The position numbers and the translations under genes were made by a program. Below are positions 1 through 6,124 of a stretch of DNA of 8,063 nucleotides, piece by piece. Under the pieces are notes generated by a model that ran no database searches, was not told where the DNA came from, and saw nothing but the letters and a program-made list of their open reading frames with translations. The DNA is from Gemmatimonadales bacterium (lineage in GTDB: Bacteria; Gemmatimonadota; Gemmatimonadetes; Gemmatimonadales; GWC2-71-9), in the NCBI GenBank assembly GCA_025924275.1, contig JAICEH010000091.1, positions 1-8,063 of the forward strand, given 5' to 3'. How positions within the stretch are numbered: the first letter of the stretch is position 1; every line of letters begins with the position of its first letter.

Positions 1-378
1 CTGCCCGCGTCCAACGGCCAAGTCGGATCGGTGGGATTCTGCTGGGGCGGGAGCACGAGCTTCCAGTTCGCCACCGACTGGGCCGGGCTCGGCGCGGCCG
101 TGGTCTACTACGGGGGCTCCCCCGAGACGGGGTACGAGGCGGTGCGGGCGCCGGTGCTCGGCCTCTACGGCGGCGACGACGCGCGGGTCAACGCGACCAT
201 CCCCGCCGCCCGGGAAGCGATGGGCCGGCTGGGCAAGCGGTTCGAGGCCGAGACCTACGAGGGCGCCGGCCACGGCTTCCTCCGGCAGCAGGACGGGCGC
301 GACGGCGCCAACGCCCGGGCCGCCGCGGCCGCCTGGCCGCGGACGGTGGCGTTCTTCCGGGAGGCCCTGGAGGGCTAG
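1..378 (+). CDS. Dienelactone hydrolase family protein, C-terminal part
   Basis: The reading frame is open from base 1, so the true start lies left of the window; 125 residues are visible. This is an alpha/beta hydrolase of the dienelactone hydrolase family. Those enzymes use a Cys-Asp-His triad to open cyclic ester (lactone) bonds; dienelactone to maleylacetate is the type reaction. The nucleophile elbow GFCWGG places the catalytic Cys at visible residue 14. The acid is probably Asp60 in YGGDDARV, and the base is His91 in GAGHGF. All three are present in the expected order and spacing. The GTG at base 31 is inside the nucleophile motif and cannot be the start. The stop TAG (376-378) overlaps the stop of the convergent gene. 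The true substrate is unknown, since many family members act on other esters. The family call is secure. Confidence 0.93.
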   Translation: MPASNGQVGSVGFCWGGSTSFQFATDWAGLGAAVVYYGGSPETGYEAVRAPVLGLYGGDDARVNATIPAAREAMGRLGKRFEAETYEGAGHGFLRQQDGRDGANARAAAAAWPRTVAFFREALEG

Positions 379-860
379 TGGTCGTAGCGGGCCGGCAGCT
401 GGCAGCCCTCGCGCTGCCGGGTGTCGGCCAGGAAGATGATCTTCCACCCCTCCGCACCCTTCCCGAGCGTGAAGGTGTCCACCCCGCAGTGGCTGAAGTC
501 GGTGCCGAGGAAGAAGGCGTACCTGGTCCAGACCGTGGCGAGGTTCCGGTCGACCAGCACCTTCACGTCCCACAGCTTCTCGTCCCACACCTTGTCGTGC
601 GGGGTGCCCACCGCCTTCGCGAACCCGTCCACCGCGTCGGGGTCGAACCGGTAGGCCGGCTCACCGGTGGGCCGGACGACCGCGGTGGCCATGCGGGCGC
701 CGGGGTCGAAGGCGGAGCGGACCATGGCACTGTCGCCCGCCCGCATCCCGTCGAAGAGCCGCAGCACCACGGCCATCACCTCGCGCTCGTCCGGCGAGGG
801 AGACTGGGCGGCCAGGGGAGTGGCGGCGAGGGTGAGGACGGCGGCGAGTAGGCGGCGCAT
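375..860 (-). CDS. Secreted NTF2-like (SnoaL/DUF4440-type) protein
   Basis: This 161-residue protein begins with a signal peptide: an Arg pair, a hydrophobic run, and a likely cleavage after Ala-Ala-Gln at residues 17-19. The mature part looks like a small NTF2-like cone-fold domain. An N-terminal helix (EREVMAVVLRLFDGMRAGD) is followed by beta strands carrying WTRYAFFLG (111-119), HCGVDTF (124-130) and GWKIIFLADT (138-147), which is typical of the nuclear transport factor 2 family. Cys125 and Cys153 could form a disulfide in the periplasm. Members may be binding proteins or small enzymes and no substrate can be named here. It is the last minus-strand gene before the convergent hydrolase, and their stops overlap at CTAG (375-378). 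No clear Shine-Dalgarno precedes the ATG at 858-860. The start is chosen because the signal peptide begins directly there. Confidence 0.82.
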   Translation of the reverse strand: MRRLLAAVLTLAATPLAAQSPSPDEREVMAVVLRLFDGMRAGDSAMVRSAFDPGARMATAVVRPTGEPAYRFDPDAVDGFAKAVGTPHDKVWDEKLWDVKVLVDRNLATVWTRYAFFLGTDFSHCGVDTFTLGKGAEGWKIIFLADTRQREGCQLPARYDH

Positions 861-1006
861 GGGCGGCTCGGGGAGGGGGTGGAAGGTCCGAGGACGGGGA
901 ACGGGGAACGGGGAACGGGGAACGGTGGTGGAGCGGCAGTTCCCGTTCCCCGCTCCCCGTTCCCTGCTCCCCTCTGTCTGACGGCGGCCGGGTCAGCCGG
1001 GTTTCG
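861..1006. other. Intergenic gap holding a heptamer-repeat hairpin
   Basis: This 146-base gap lies between the amidohydrolase stop and the NTF2-like start. More than half of it is the GGGGAAC/GTTCCCC element at 896-972. The remaining 861-895 and 973-1006 show no convincing promoter box, ribosome binding site or U-tract terminator. A separate promoter for the NTF2-like gene cannot be ruled out by eye in such GC-rich DNA. Confidence 0.6.
896..972. repeat. GGGGAAC heptamer array with inverted copy (hairpin / G-quadruplex candidate)
   Basis: Four perfect tandem copies of GGGGAAC occupy 896-923. A loop of about 15 bases follows (924-938). The right arm, 939-972, is built of reverse-complement units: GTTCCC, GTTCCCC, GCTCCCC, GTTCCCT and GCTCCCC. 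The arms can pair into a stem of roughly 28-30 base pairs with a few mismatches or wobbles. The left arm on the + strand, four G4 runs with 3-base AAC loops, is a textbook G-quadruplex pattern. The right arm read on the minus strand also has at least four runs of three or more G. No T-tract follows on either side, so it is not a canonical intrinsic terminator. It lies between the amidohydrolase and NTF2-like genes. Function is not known. Confidence 0.85.
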
Positions 1007-2428
1007 TCACCTCACCCCCACCAGCCCCTTCACCGCGTCCCGCATCTTCGGGGCGTCGTACCCCACCCCCTCCTTGAACACCAGGACCACGTTCCGGATG
1101 TCGGCCGGTTTCGCCACCGGGTCGCCGTTGATCACCACCAGGTCCGCGAGCTTGCCGGCCTCGATCGAGCCGTACTGCTCGTACTCGCCGAGGATCTTCG
1201 CCCCGTTCGCGGTCATCACCTGGATTGCCTCGACCGGGGTGAAGCCGGCCTCGAGGAGCAGCTCGTAGTTCCGCTGGTCGCCGTAGCCCGGCAGCGCGCC
1301 GCCCATCCCGGTCGGGTCCACCCCCGCGCCCAGCAGCCCGCCGGCGCGGACGAAGGCGAGCTCGTAGGCCTGCGCCTTGGCGAAGACGTTCGGGGCCACT
1401 CCCCATTCCGGGTTCTGCGCCACCCGGGCCCGGGTCTCCAGGTACTCCGACCGGGTCTCGGGGCTCATCGCGTCGAGGTTCCGCTGCTCCAGCGGCGGGC
1501 GGTTCGGGACGTACAGCTCGTACACCGCCAGGGTGGACGTCATCGGCACCTTGTGCTCGATCAGGTGCCGGAAGGTCCCCTGCACCGCCGGGCTCGCCAG
1601 GTCGAGGTTGGCCAGCACGTCGCCCGACTCGGTGGGGCACTGGTCGGGCGCCTTCTTCGGGTCGTACTCCGAGTTGGCGAAGAGCCCGTGCTCCAGCTGG
1701 TCGATCCCGATGTCCACCGCCTCGACGTAGCCCACCGAGCAGAGGTGGCCGGTCACCTTGAGCCCGTGCTTGTGGGCCTCGTCCACCACCGCCGCCAGTT
1801 CGGCCCGGCTGATGGTGGTGTAGACCTTGAACCAGGTGGCCCCCTCGCTGGCCCAGTACGCCACCACCTTCCGCGCCGCCGCGCTGTCCGCCGCGTTGTA
1901 CATCCGGACCGAGGTGTTGGCGCCGGTGATGTACGGCCCGGTGATGTGCATCCTCGGCCCCGGCATCTGCCCCGCCGCGATCCCGGCCTTCATGTTGAGC
2001 TCGACGTAGGGCGAGAGGCTGCCGGTGGTGCGGATGGTGGTGACCCCGCTCCCGAGGTAGAGCCGCGGCGCGCTGAAGGGCAGCTGCTGCGCCCGGCTGC
2101 TGGTGGTGTACCAGGTGTGGTTGTGGAGTCCCACGATGCCGGGGATCACCGTGTGGCCCGCGAGGTCGAGCACCTTGGCCCCCGCCGGCACCCGGGTCGA
2201 GGCCCGGGGCCCCACCGCGGCGATCCGCCCGCCGGCCAGCACCACCGTCTGGTCCGCCCGGGGCGGCGCGCCGGTGCCGTCGATCACGGTGACGCCCCGG
2301 AGCGCCACCACCGACTCGGGCACCGCCACCAGCTGGCGCACGCCGGGCGACAGCTTGTCGTAGCCCTGGGCGGCGGCGGGGGCGGCGGCGAGGAGGAGGA
2401 GGAGGGCGGCGGCGGCGGTGCGTGGCAT
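1007..2428 (-). CDS. Secreted metal-dependent amidohydrolase (imidazolonepropionase-like)
   Basis: This 473-residue protein of the amidohydrolase superfamily has a composite beta-sandwich plus TIM barrel. Residues 1-21 form a signal peptide (Leu/Ala core, AAAQG cleavage region), so it should act in the periplasm. The N-terminal sandwich carries GVTVIDGTG (45-53) and VLAGGRIAAVG (63-73). Metal ligands visible in order are His102 and His104 (LHNHTW), Lys201 (a possible carboxylated bridging Lys in FKVYTT), His228 (TGHL), His247 (LEHG) and Asp371 (GAGVDP). The C-terminal strand block GKLADLVVINGDP closes the sandwich. Relatives include Xaa-Pro dipeptidase-like and imidazolonepropionase-like hydrolases, but the substrate is open. 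In GVTTIRTTG the usual Asp after Arg is Thr. I chose the ATG at 2426-2428 over one 66 bases upstream. It has a GAGG Shine-Dalgarno at 6-base spacing and opens directly on the signal peptide, while the longer form would translate the repeat hairpin. Confidence 0.93.
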   Translation of the reverse strand: MPRTAAAALLLLLAAAPAAAQGYDKLSPGVRQLVAVPESVVALRGVTVIDGTGAPPRADQTVVLAGGRIAAVGPRASTRVPAGAKVLDLAGHTVIPGIVGLHNHTWYTTSSRAQQLPFSAPRLYLGSGVTTIRTTGSLSPYVELNMKAGIAAGQMPGPRMHITGPYITGANTSVRMYNAADSAAARKVVAYWASEGATWFKVYTTISRAELAAVVDEAHKHGLKVTGHLCSVGYVEAVDIGIDQLEHGLFANSEYDPKKAPDQCPTESGDVLANLDLASPAVQGTFRHLIEHKVPMTSTLAVYELYVPNRPPLEQRNLDAMSPETRSEYLETRARVAQNPEWGVAPNVFAKAQAYELAFVRAGGLLGAGVDPTGMGGALPGYGDQRNYELLLEAGFTPVEAIQVMTANGAKILGEYEQYGSIEAGKLADLVVINGDPVAKPADIRNVVLVFKEGVGYDAPKMRDAVKGLVGVR

Positions 2429-2434
2429 CGAGGG

Positions 2435-2438
2435 CCTC
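2435..2438 (-). promoter_or_regulatory. Shine-Dalgarno of the amidohydrolase gene
   Basis: The minus strand reads GAGG here, six bases before the ATG at 2428. It is the main support for the short start over the longer reading frame that begins at 2494. It sits just 3' of the hairpin element, so folding of that element could influence access to it. Confidence 0.6.
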
Positions 2439-2446
2439 GAGGACTT

Positions 2447-2516
2447 GGGGAACGGGGAACAGGGAACGGGGAACGGGACCGTGCGGGGAGACACCGTTCC
2501 CCGTTCCCCGATCCCC
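2447..2516. repeat. Second GGGGAAC heptamer array with inverted copy
   Basis: The left arm at 2447-2474 has units GGGGAAC, GGGGAAC, AGGGAAC and GGGGAAC, then GGGACC. After a loop of about 15-20 bases, the right arm (2496-2516) has GTTCCCC, GTTCCCC and GATCCCC. It has the same architecture as the element at 896-972. Both are preceded on the + strand by CGAGGAC (887-895 region and 2438-2444), so they look like copies of one dispersed element. The left arm again gives at least four runs of three or more G with 3-4-base spacers (quadruplex pattern). In minus-strand RNA the hairpin would lie right after the oxidase stop codon and end 18 bases before the amidohydrolase ATG. No U-tract follows. Confidence 0.85.
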
Positions 2517-2522
2517 GTCAGA

Positions 2523-4649
2523 TTACTCCACGACCAGCACCATCGCCATCCCCGCGCTCAGGTGCTCCGCGATGTGGCAGTGCACCATCCACTTCCCCGG
2601 GTTGGTCATCTCCACCAGCAGCTCCAGCGTGCCGCCCACCGGCACGATGGCGGTGTCCTTCCACGCCAGCCGCGTGGCGGGGACGCCGTTCCGGGCCAGC
2701 ACCAGGAATCGCTGGCCGTGCAGGTGGATCGGGTGCGCCATCGGGTGGATCACGCTCCGGTCGTTCCGGAGCCGGAGCCGCACCCGTTCGCCCCGGCGGA
2801 AGTGCCACCGGATCGCCTCGTTCTCCAGCCCGGTGGCCGGGTCGCGGAGGATCCACCGCGCCATCGCCGCGGTCGGCAGCCAGTCCATCTCCGGCATCGT
2901 CCCGGCGAACTCGAGCGGGTGGGCGTAGCCGGTGTCGGCCCGCAGCATCCGCTCGATCCCGAACGGCAGCCCCTTGGCCTGGAGGGTGAGCACCAGCTCG
3001 TGCGTGGCCGGTCGGTTCAGTTCCCCGCGAAGCAGGGCGGCCTCGGCCGCCTCGCCACCGGGGACCCGGAGCGCCTCGAACTCCGCGGCGCCGCCCGGCC
3101 GCCCAGCCACCGAGCCCACCTGGACCACCCCCAGCGTGTCGGCGAGCGGCACGAAGCGGCCGCCCAGGTGGTCCAGGGCGTGGACCCGGTTCACCAGCGG
3201 CACCGGGCCCGGCCGCTCGAACCGCACGTCCACCGCGTAGCGCTCCGCGGGGCCGAGCACCACGCTCTCCACCCACGCCTCGCGGTCGAAGCGGCCCAGG
3301 TCCGTCGCCACCACCTTCATCCGCGCACCGGGGAGCGACACGTTCCAGGTCCGCGTGTTGCTCGCGTTGGTGAACCAGAGGCGCACCACCGCCCCCTGGT
3401 CCACGGCGAGCGTCCACCCCGGCTCCCCGTTCACCAGCAGGACGTTCCCGAACCGCCCCATCAGCGCGTGGCTCGGCGTCTCCTCGCCCCAGGGGAGGAG
3501 CCCGAGGCCATCCGCCAGGAGGTCGTCGAGCATCAGCACCTCCTCGCGGTCCGCCGGGCCGAGCCAGTCGGCTTCGCCCGGCCGCACCAGGATGTTGCCC
3601 GCGAGTCCCGCGTCCTGCAGCAGGTCCTCCCGATGGTGCGGGTGGTACCAGTAGAGCCCGGCGTCGGGGAAACGGACCTGGTACACGAATCGCCCGCCGG
3701 GCGGCACCGCCTCCTGGGTGAGGTGCGGCACGCCGTCGAACCGGTTGTCGTGCCTGAGGCCGTGCCAGTGGATCGTGGCGGGGAGGGCCGTCCGGTTGAC
3801 GAAGGTCACCGTGATCGTGGCCGCCTGCGGGACCACGAGGAGCGGGCCGGGCACCTGGCCGTTGAAGCCGTACAGCACCACCTCCCGGCCGCCCACCGGC
3901 TTCCGCACCGGGCCGGCGGTGAGGGTGAGCGAGTCGCCCTCCCGGAGGACCAGGACCTCCCGCGGCCGCGCGCGGGGCGCTCCCTCGGCCACCGGCAGCC
4001 AGGGGCGGGTGGGCGGCACCTCCCCCGCGAGCCCCGGCATCATCGGGAACCCCGGCAGCATCGGCGGCATCCGCCACGCCGCGGCCGAGTCGCCGCCTTC
4101 GTGGTGGGGGTGCGCGCCCTCCGGCGGGCGCCGGAGCGCCGGCGCCATCGCCATGATGCCGTGCGCCCCGATCCGCGTGCTGGCCGAGAGGCCGCGGAGC
4201 ACGCGGGGCCCCTGCATCGCGCCCACCGTCTCCGCCGCCTCGGCGGTCACGAGGAGGAGGAACTTGTCGAGGTCGGCCTCGCCCAGCGGGACGGTGCCGT
4301 TCCGGACCACGCCCAGCCGGCGCACCGTGGCGAAGCCGGGGTCCGCCAGCCACGCGACGTAGGTGGTGAAGGCCCCGAGGGTGCCCGGGTCCGGCAGTCC
4401 CCGGACGCTGGCGACGAGCCCGTGCCGGAGCGCGCCGCTCGCCGTGACCGCGAGCCCGAACGGCGTCTCGCCCGGCTGGAGCTCGACGACGCCGCCGGCA
4501 CCCGGCAGCGTCGGCACCGGCACCAGGTCGATGCAGTAGAGGTCTCGCGCCGCCGGCGCGGGGATCGTGCTGTCGGCGCAGAACCCCGCCTGCGCCGCGA
4601 GCGGCGCCGGCAGGGCGGCGAGCAGGAGGGCGAGGGCCGCGACCCTCAC
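2523..4649 (-). CDS. Exported multicopper oxidase with extra N-terminal domain
   Basis: This 708-residue periplasmic oxidase of the laccase/CueO/CopA superfamily transfers electrons from a substrate (metal ion, phenol or amine) at a type 1 copper to O2 at a trinuclear cluster. Residues 1-20 are a signal peptide ending AAQ. The copper core spans about 230-708, with cupredoxin domains near 232-358, 365-512 and 545-708. All ligands are present: HWHG (His294, His296), YHPHH (His336, His338), HPIHLHG (His639 type 1; His642, His644) and HCHIAEHLSAGM (His690, Cys691, His692, His696, axial Met701). Residues 21-160 form an additional domain with no copper motif. Residues 163-204 are a His/Met-rich linker. 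The start is GTG at 4647-4649: it forms a GTGA overlap with the decarboxylase stop and opens on the signal peptide. The frame stays open upstream to 5381, but that part is a shadow of the decarboxylase gene. Confidence 0.96.
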   Translation of the reverse strand: MRVAALALLLAALPAPLAAQAGFCADSTIPAPAARDLYCIDLVPVPTLPGAGGVVELQPGETPFGLAVTASGALRHGLVASVRGLPDPGTLGAFTTYVAWLADPGFATVRRLGVVRNGTVPLGEADLDKFLLLVTAEAAETVGAMQGPRVLRGLSASTRIGAHGIMAMAPALRRPPEGAHPHHEGGDSAAAWRMPPMLPGFPMMPGLAGEVPPTRPWLPVAEGAPRARPREVLVLREGDSLTLTAGPVRKPVGGREVVLYGFNGQVPGPLLVVPQAATITVTFVNRTALPATIHWHGLRHDNRFDGVPHLTQEAVPPGGRFVYQVRFPDAGLYWYHPHHREDLLQDAGLAGNILVRPGEADWLGPADREEVLMLDDLLADGLGLLPWGEETPSHALMGRFGNVLLVNGEPGWTLAVDQGAVVRLWFTNASNTRTWNVSLPGARMKVVATDLGRFDREAWVESVVLGPAERYAVDVRFERPGPVPLVNRVHALDHLGGRFVPLADTLGVVQVGSVAGRPGGAAEFEALRVPGGEAAEAALLRGELNRPATHELVLTLQAKGLPFGIERMLRADTGYAHPLEFAGTMPEMDWLPTAAMARWILRDPATGLENEAIRWHFRRGERVRLRLRNDRSVIHPMAHPIHLHGQRFLVLARNGVPATRLAWKDTAIVPVGGTLELLVEMTNPGKWMVHCHIAEHLSAGMAMVLVVE

Positions 4650-6103
4650 GCGGCGAGGCACTCGACCCGCGCCGCCTCGAGCTCGGCCACGAGCACCTCG
4701 AGGTCGGCCGGCGTGGTGCGCCAGCTGGTGATGCAGGCGCGGACCACCGGGAGCCGGCCGCCCAGCACCGTGCGCGAGACCCACACCTTCCGGCGCGCGG
4801 TCACCCGTGCCACCAGCGCGGCGAGGTCGAGCCGCCCGGCGCGCGCGTCGGCGTGCGTGACGCAGGCGAGCGGGAACGGGGTGTCGTTCACCACCTCCCA
4901 GCCGGCGTCGCGGAGCATCGCCTTCATCCGGTCGCCCATCGCCGCCTGGTGCTCCACCAGCCCGCGCATCCCGTCCAGGCCGAGCTCGGCGAGGGTGCAG
5001 AACACCTTGAGGCCGATGGCGCGGCGCGACCACTGCGGCGTCACCTGGTAGGGATCGTCGGCCCCGTCGGCGCCGGCCGGCATGTAGGCGGTGGTGGTGG
5101 CGAACGCGCGCCGCACCGCCGCCGGGTGGCGGCAGAAGAACATCCCCGCCCCCATCGGGGCCGAGAGCCACTTGTGCGCGTCCCAGGTGACCGAGTCCGC
5201 CCGCTCGATCCCGGCGAGCGCCGGGCGGAGCCGGGGGGAGAGCGCGGCCGCCCCGCCCCAGGCCGCGTCGACGTGGAACCAGGCGTCGTGCGCCCTGGCC
5301 ACCTCGCCCAGCGCCGGCAGGTCGTCCACCACGCCCGCGCTGGTGGTGCCCGCGGTCCCGACCACCACCAGCGGCATCCACCCGGCGGCGCGGTCCGCCT
5401 GGATCCGCGCCGCCAGGTCGGCCACGTCGAGCGTCCAGTGGCCGGTCACCTTCGCCTCGCGGAGCGCGTCGGTGCCGAGTCCCGCCATCCGCGCGATCTT
5501 CACGAAGGAGTGGTGGCTTTCGCCGCCCACGTAGATGGCCGGCCGGACGCCGAGTCCGCCCACGCCGAGCCGCCCACTCTCGGGGAAGGCGTGGGAGAGC
5601 GCCACCAGCACCGCCGCGAGGTTCGCCTCCGCGCCGCCGCTGGCGAAGTGCGCCAGCATCCGGTCGGGTTCGAAGCCCAGCGGCCGGGCCAGGGCCCGGA
5701 GCGTGAGCCGCTCGAGCTCGGCCGCCGCCGGCGCGTGCGACCAGGCGGCGAGCTGGAGGTTGAACCCGGCCGCCAGCGCGTCGCCCGCGATGCCCGCCCG
5801 GCGGACGCTGGGGTTGAAGAGCCCGAAGTAGCGCGGGTGGGTGACCTGCACCGTGTGCTCCCGGAGCAGGGCCGCGAGGTCGGCGATCAGCCGGTCGAGC
5901 GGGATCGGGGCCGCGAAGTCGAAGCCCGCCAGCGCCCGGCGCACCGCGTCGGGGCCGTGCCCGGGCGGCGGGAGGACCGGCAGTTCGCGGATGCCGTCGA
6001 AGAGCGGGTCGAGTTCACGGGCGAGCGCGGCCCAGGGCGGGGGCGCGTCGGTGGGTTGGGTCGGCTGGGATGGCTGGGACGGCTCGACGGGCGGGTTCGG
6101 CAT
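4646..6103 (-). CDS. Group II pyridoxal-phosphate decarboxylase (aromatic-amino-acid-decarboxylase-like)
   Basis: This 485-residue cytoplasmic PLP enzyme of the fold-type I group II decarboxylase family (aromatic amino acid, glutamate and related decarboxylases) has a normal length for the family. Visible motifs are SGGAEANL (155-162, phosphate/cofactor pocket), GGESHHSF (193-200, ring-stacking His), GTAGTTSAG (249-257), HVDAAWGG (277-284; Asp279 pairs with the pyridine nitrogen) and WDAHKW with the Schiff-base Lys311. Family members turn amino acids into amines plus CO2. The exact amino acid cannot be read from the motifs. Residues 8-18 are a PSQ/PTQ repeat ahead of the first helix and are unlikely to be structured. 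The gene starts 21 bases after the molybdopterin protein stop and overlaps the oxidase start by four bases, so translation of the oxidase is probably coupled to it. No strong Shine-Dalgarno precedes the ATG at 6101-6103. Confidence 0.95.
   Translation of the reverse strand: MPNPPVEPSQPSQPTQPTDAPPPWAALARELDPLFDGIRELPVLPPPGHGPDAVRRALAGFDFAAPIPLDRLIADLAALLREHTVQVTHPRYFGLFNPSVRRAGIAGDALAAGFNLQLAAWSHAPAAAELERLTLRALARPLGFEPDRMLAHFASGGAEANLAAVLVALSHAFPESGRLGVGGLGVRPAIYVGGESHHSFVKIARMAGLGTDALREAKVTGHWTLDVADLAARIQADRAAGWMPLVVVGTAGTTSAGVVDDLPALGEVARAHDAWFHVDAAWGGAAALSPRLRPALAGIERADSVTWDAHKWLSAPMGAGMFFCRHPAAVRRAFATTTAYMPAGADGADDPYQVTPQWSRRAIGLKVFCTLAELGLDGMRGLVEHQAAMGDRMKAMLRDAGWEVVNDTPFPLACVTHADARAGRLDLAALVARVTARRKVWVSRTVLGGRLPVVRACITSWRTTPADLEVLVAELEAARVECLAA
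6054..6089. repeat. 9-bp tandem repeat in the decarboxylase 5' end
   Basis: Four 9-base units, ggttgggtc, ggctgggat, ggctgggac and ggctcgacg, lie inside the coding region. On the minus strand they encode the repeated Pro-Ser/Thr-Gln segment near the N-terminus. The period is a multiple of three, so copy changes keep the frame. The core ggctggga is shared with the 15-bp minisatellite about 800 bases away. Confidence 0.7.
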
Positions 6104-6124
6104 GCTGGGGAATGTGGCGACATC

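Larger units (their letters stand above)
2429..2522. other. Intergenic gap/leader between oxidase and amidohydrolase
   Basis: This 94-base gap runs from the multicopper oxidase stop (2523-2525) to the amidohydrolase start. It consists almost wholly of the second GGGGAAC hairpin element plus a short ribosome-binding segment. No recognisable -35/-10 pair is seen. The amidohydrolase may be transcribed by read-through from the upstream operon or from a promoter I cannot recognise. Confidence 0.55.

Noticed and set aside
896..923. CRISPR or iteron array
   Set aside because: Seven-base units without spacers, plus an inverted partner array, do not fit a CRISPR. No replication protein is nearby to make it an iteron origin.
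896..972. Intrinsic (Rho-independent) terminator
   Set aside because: The stem is strong but no T-run follows it on either strand. Rho-dependent or other termination cannot be judged.
2429..2494. Upstream ATG that would add 22 residues to the amidohydrolase
   Set aside because: The extra codons translate the heptamer repeat. The internal ATG has a Shine-Dalgarno and begins a proper signal peptide.
896..2516. Strand preference of the hairpins judged from G-U wobble pairs
   Set aside because: Three unit changes favour pairing in minus-strand RNA and one favours the plus strand. That is too few to claim selection on an RNA.
2418..5051. An 877-codon open frame on the + strand across the oxidase and decarboxylase genes
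   Set aside because: It is antisense to two genes with complete catalytic motifs. It is rich in Arg, His, Pro and Gly as expected from GC-rich shadow frames, and it shows no domain.
4650..5381. N-terminal extension of the multicopper oxidase frame
   Set aside because: The frame stays open only because of high GC. The region encodes the C-terminal part of the decarboxylase in another frame, and the signal peptide starts at the GTG at 4649.
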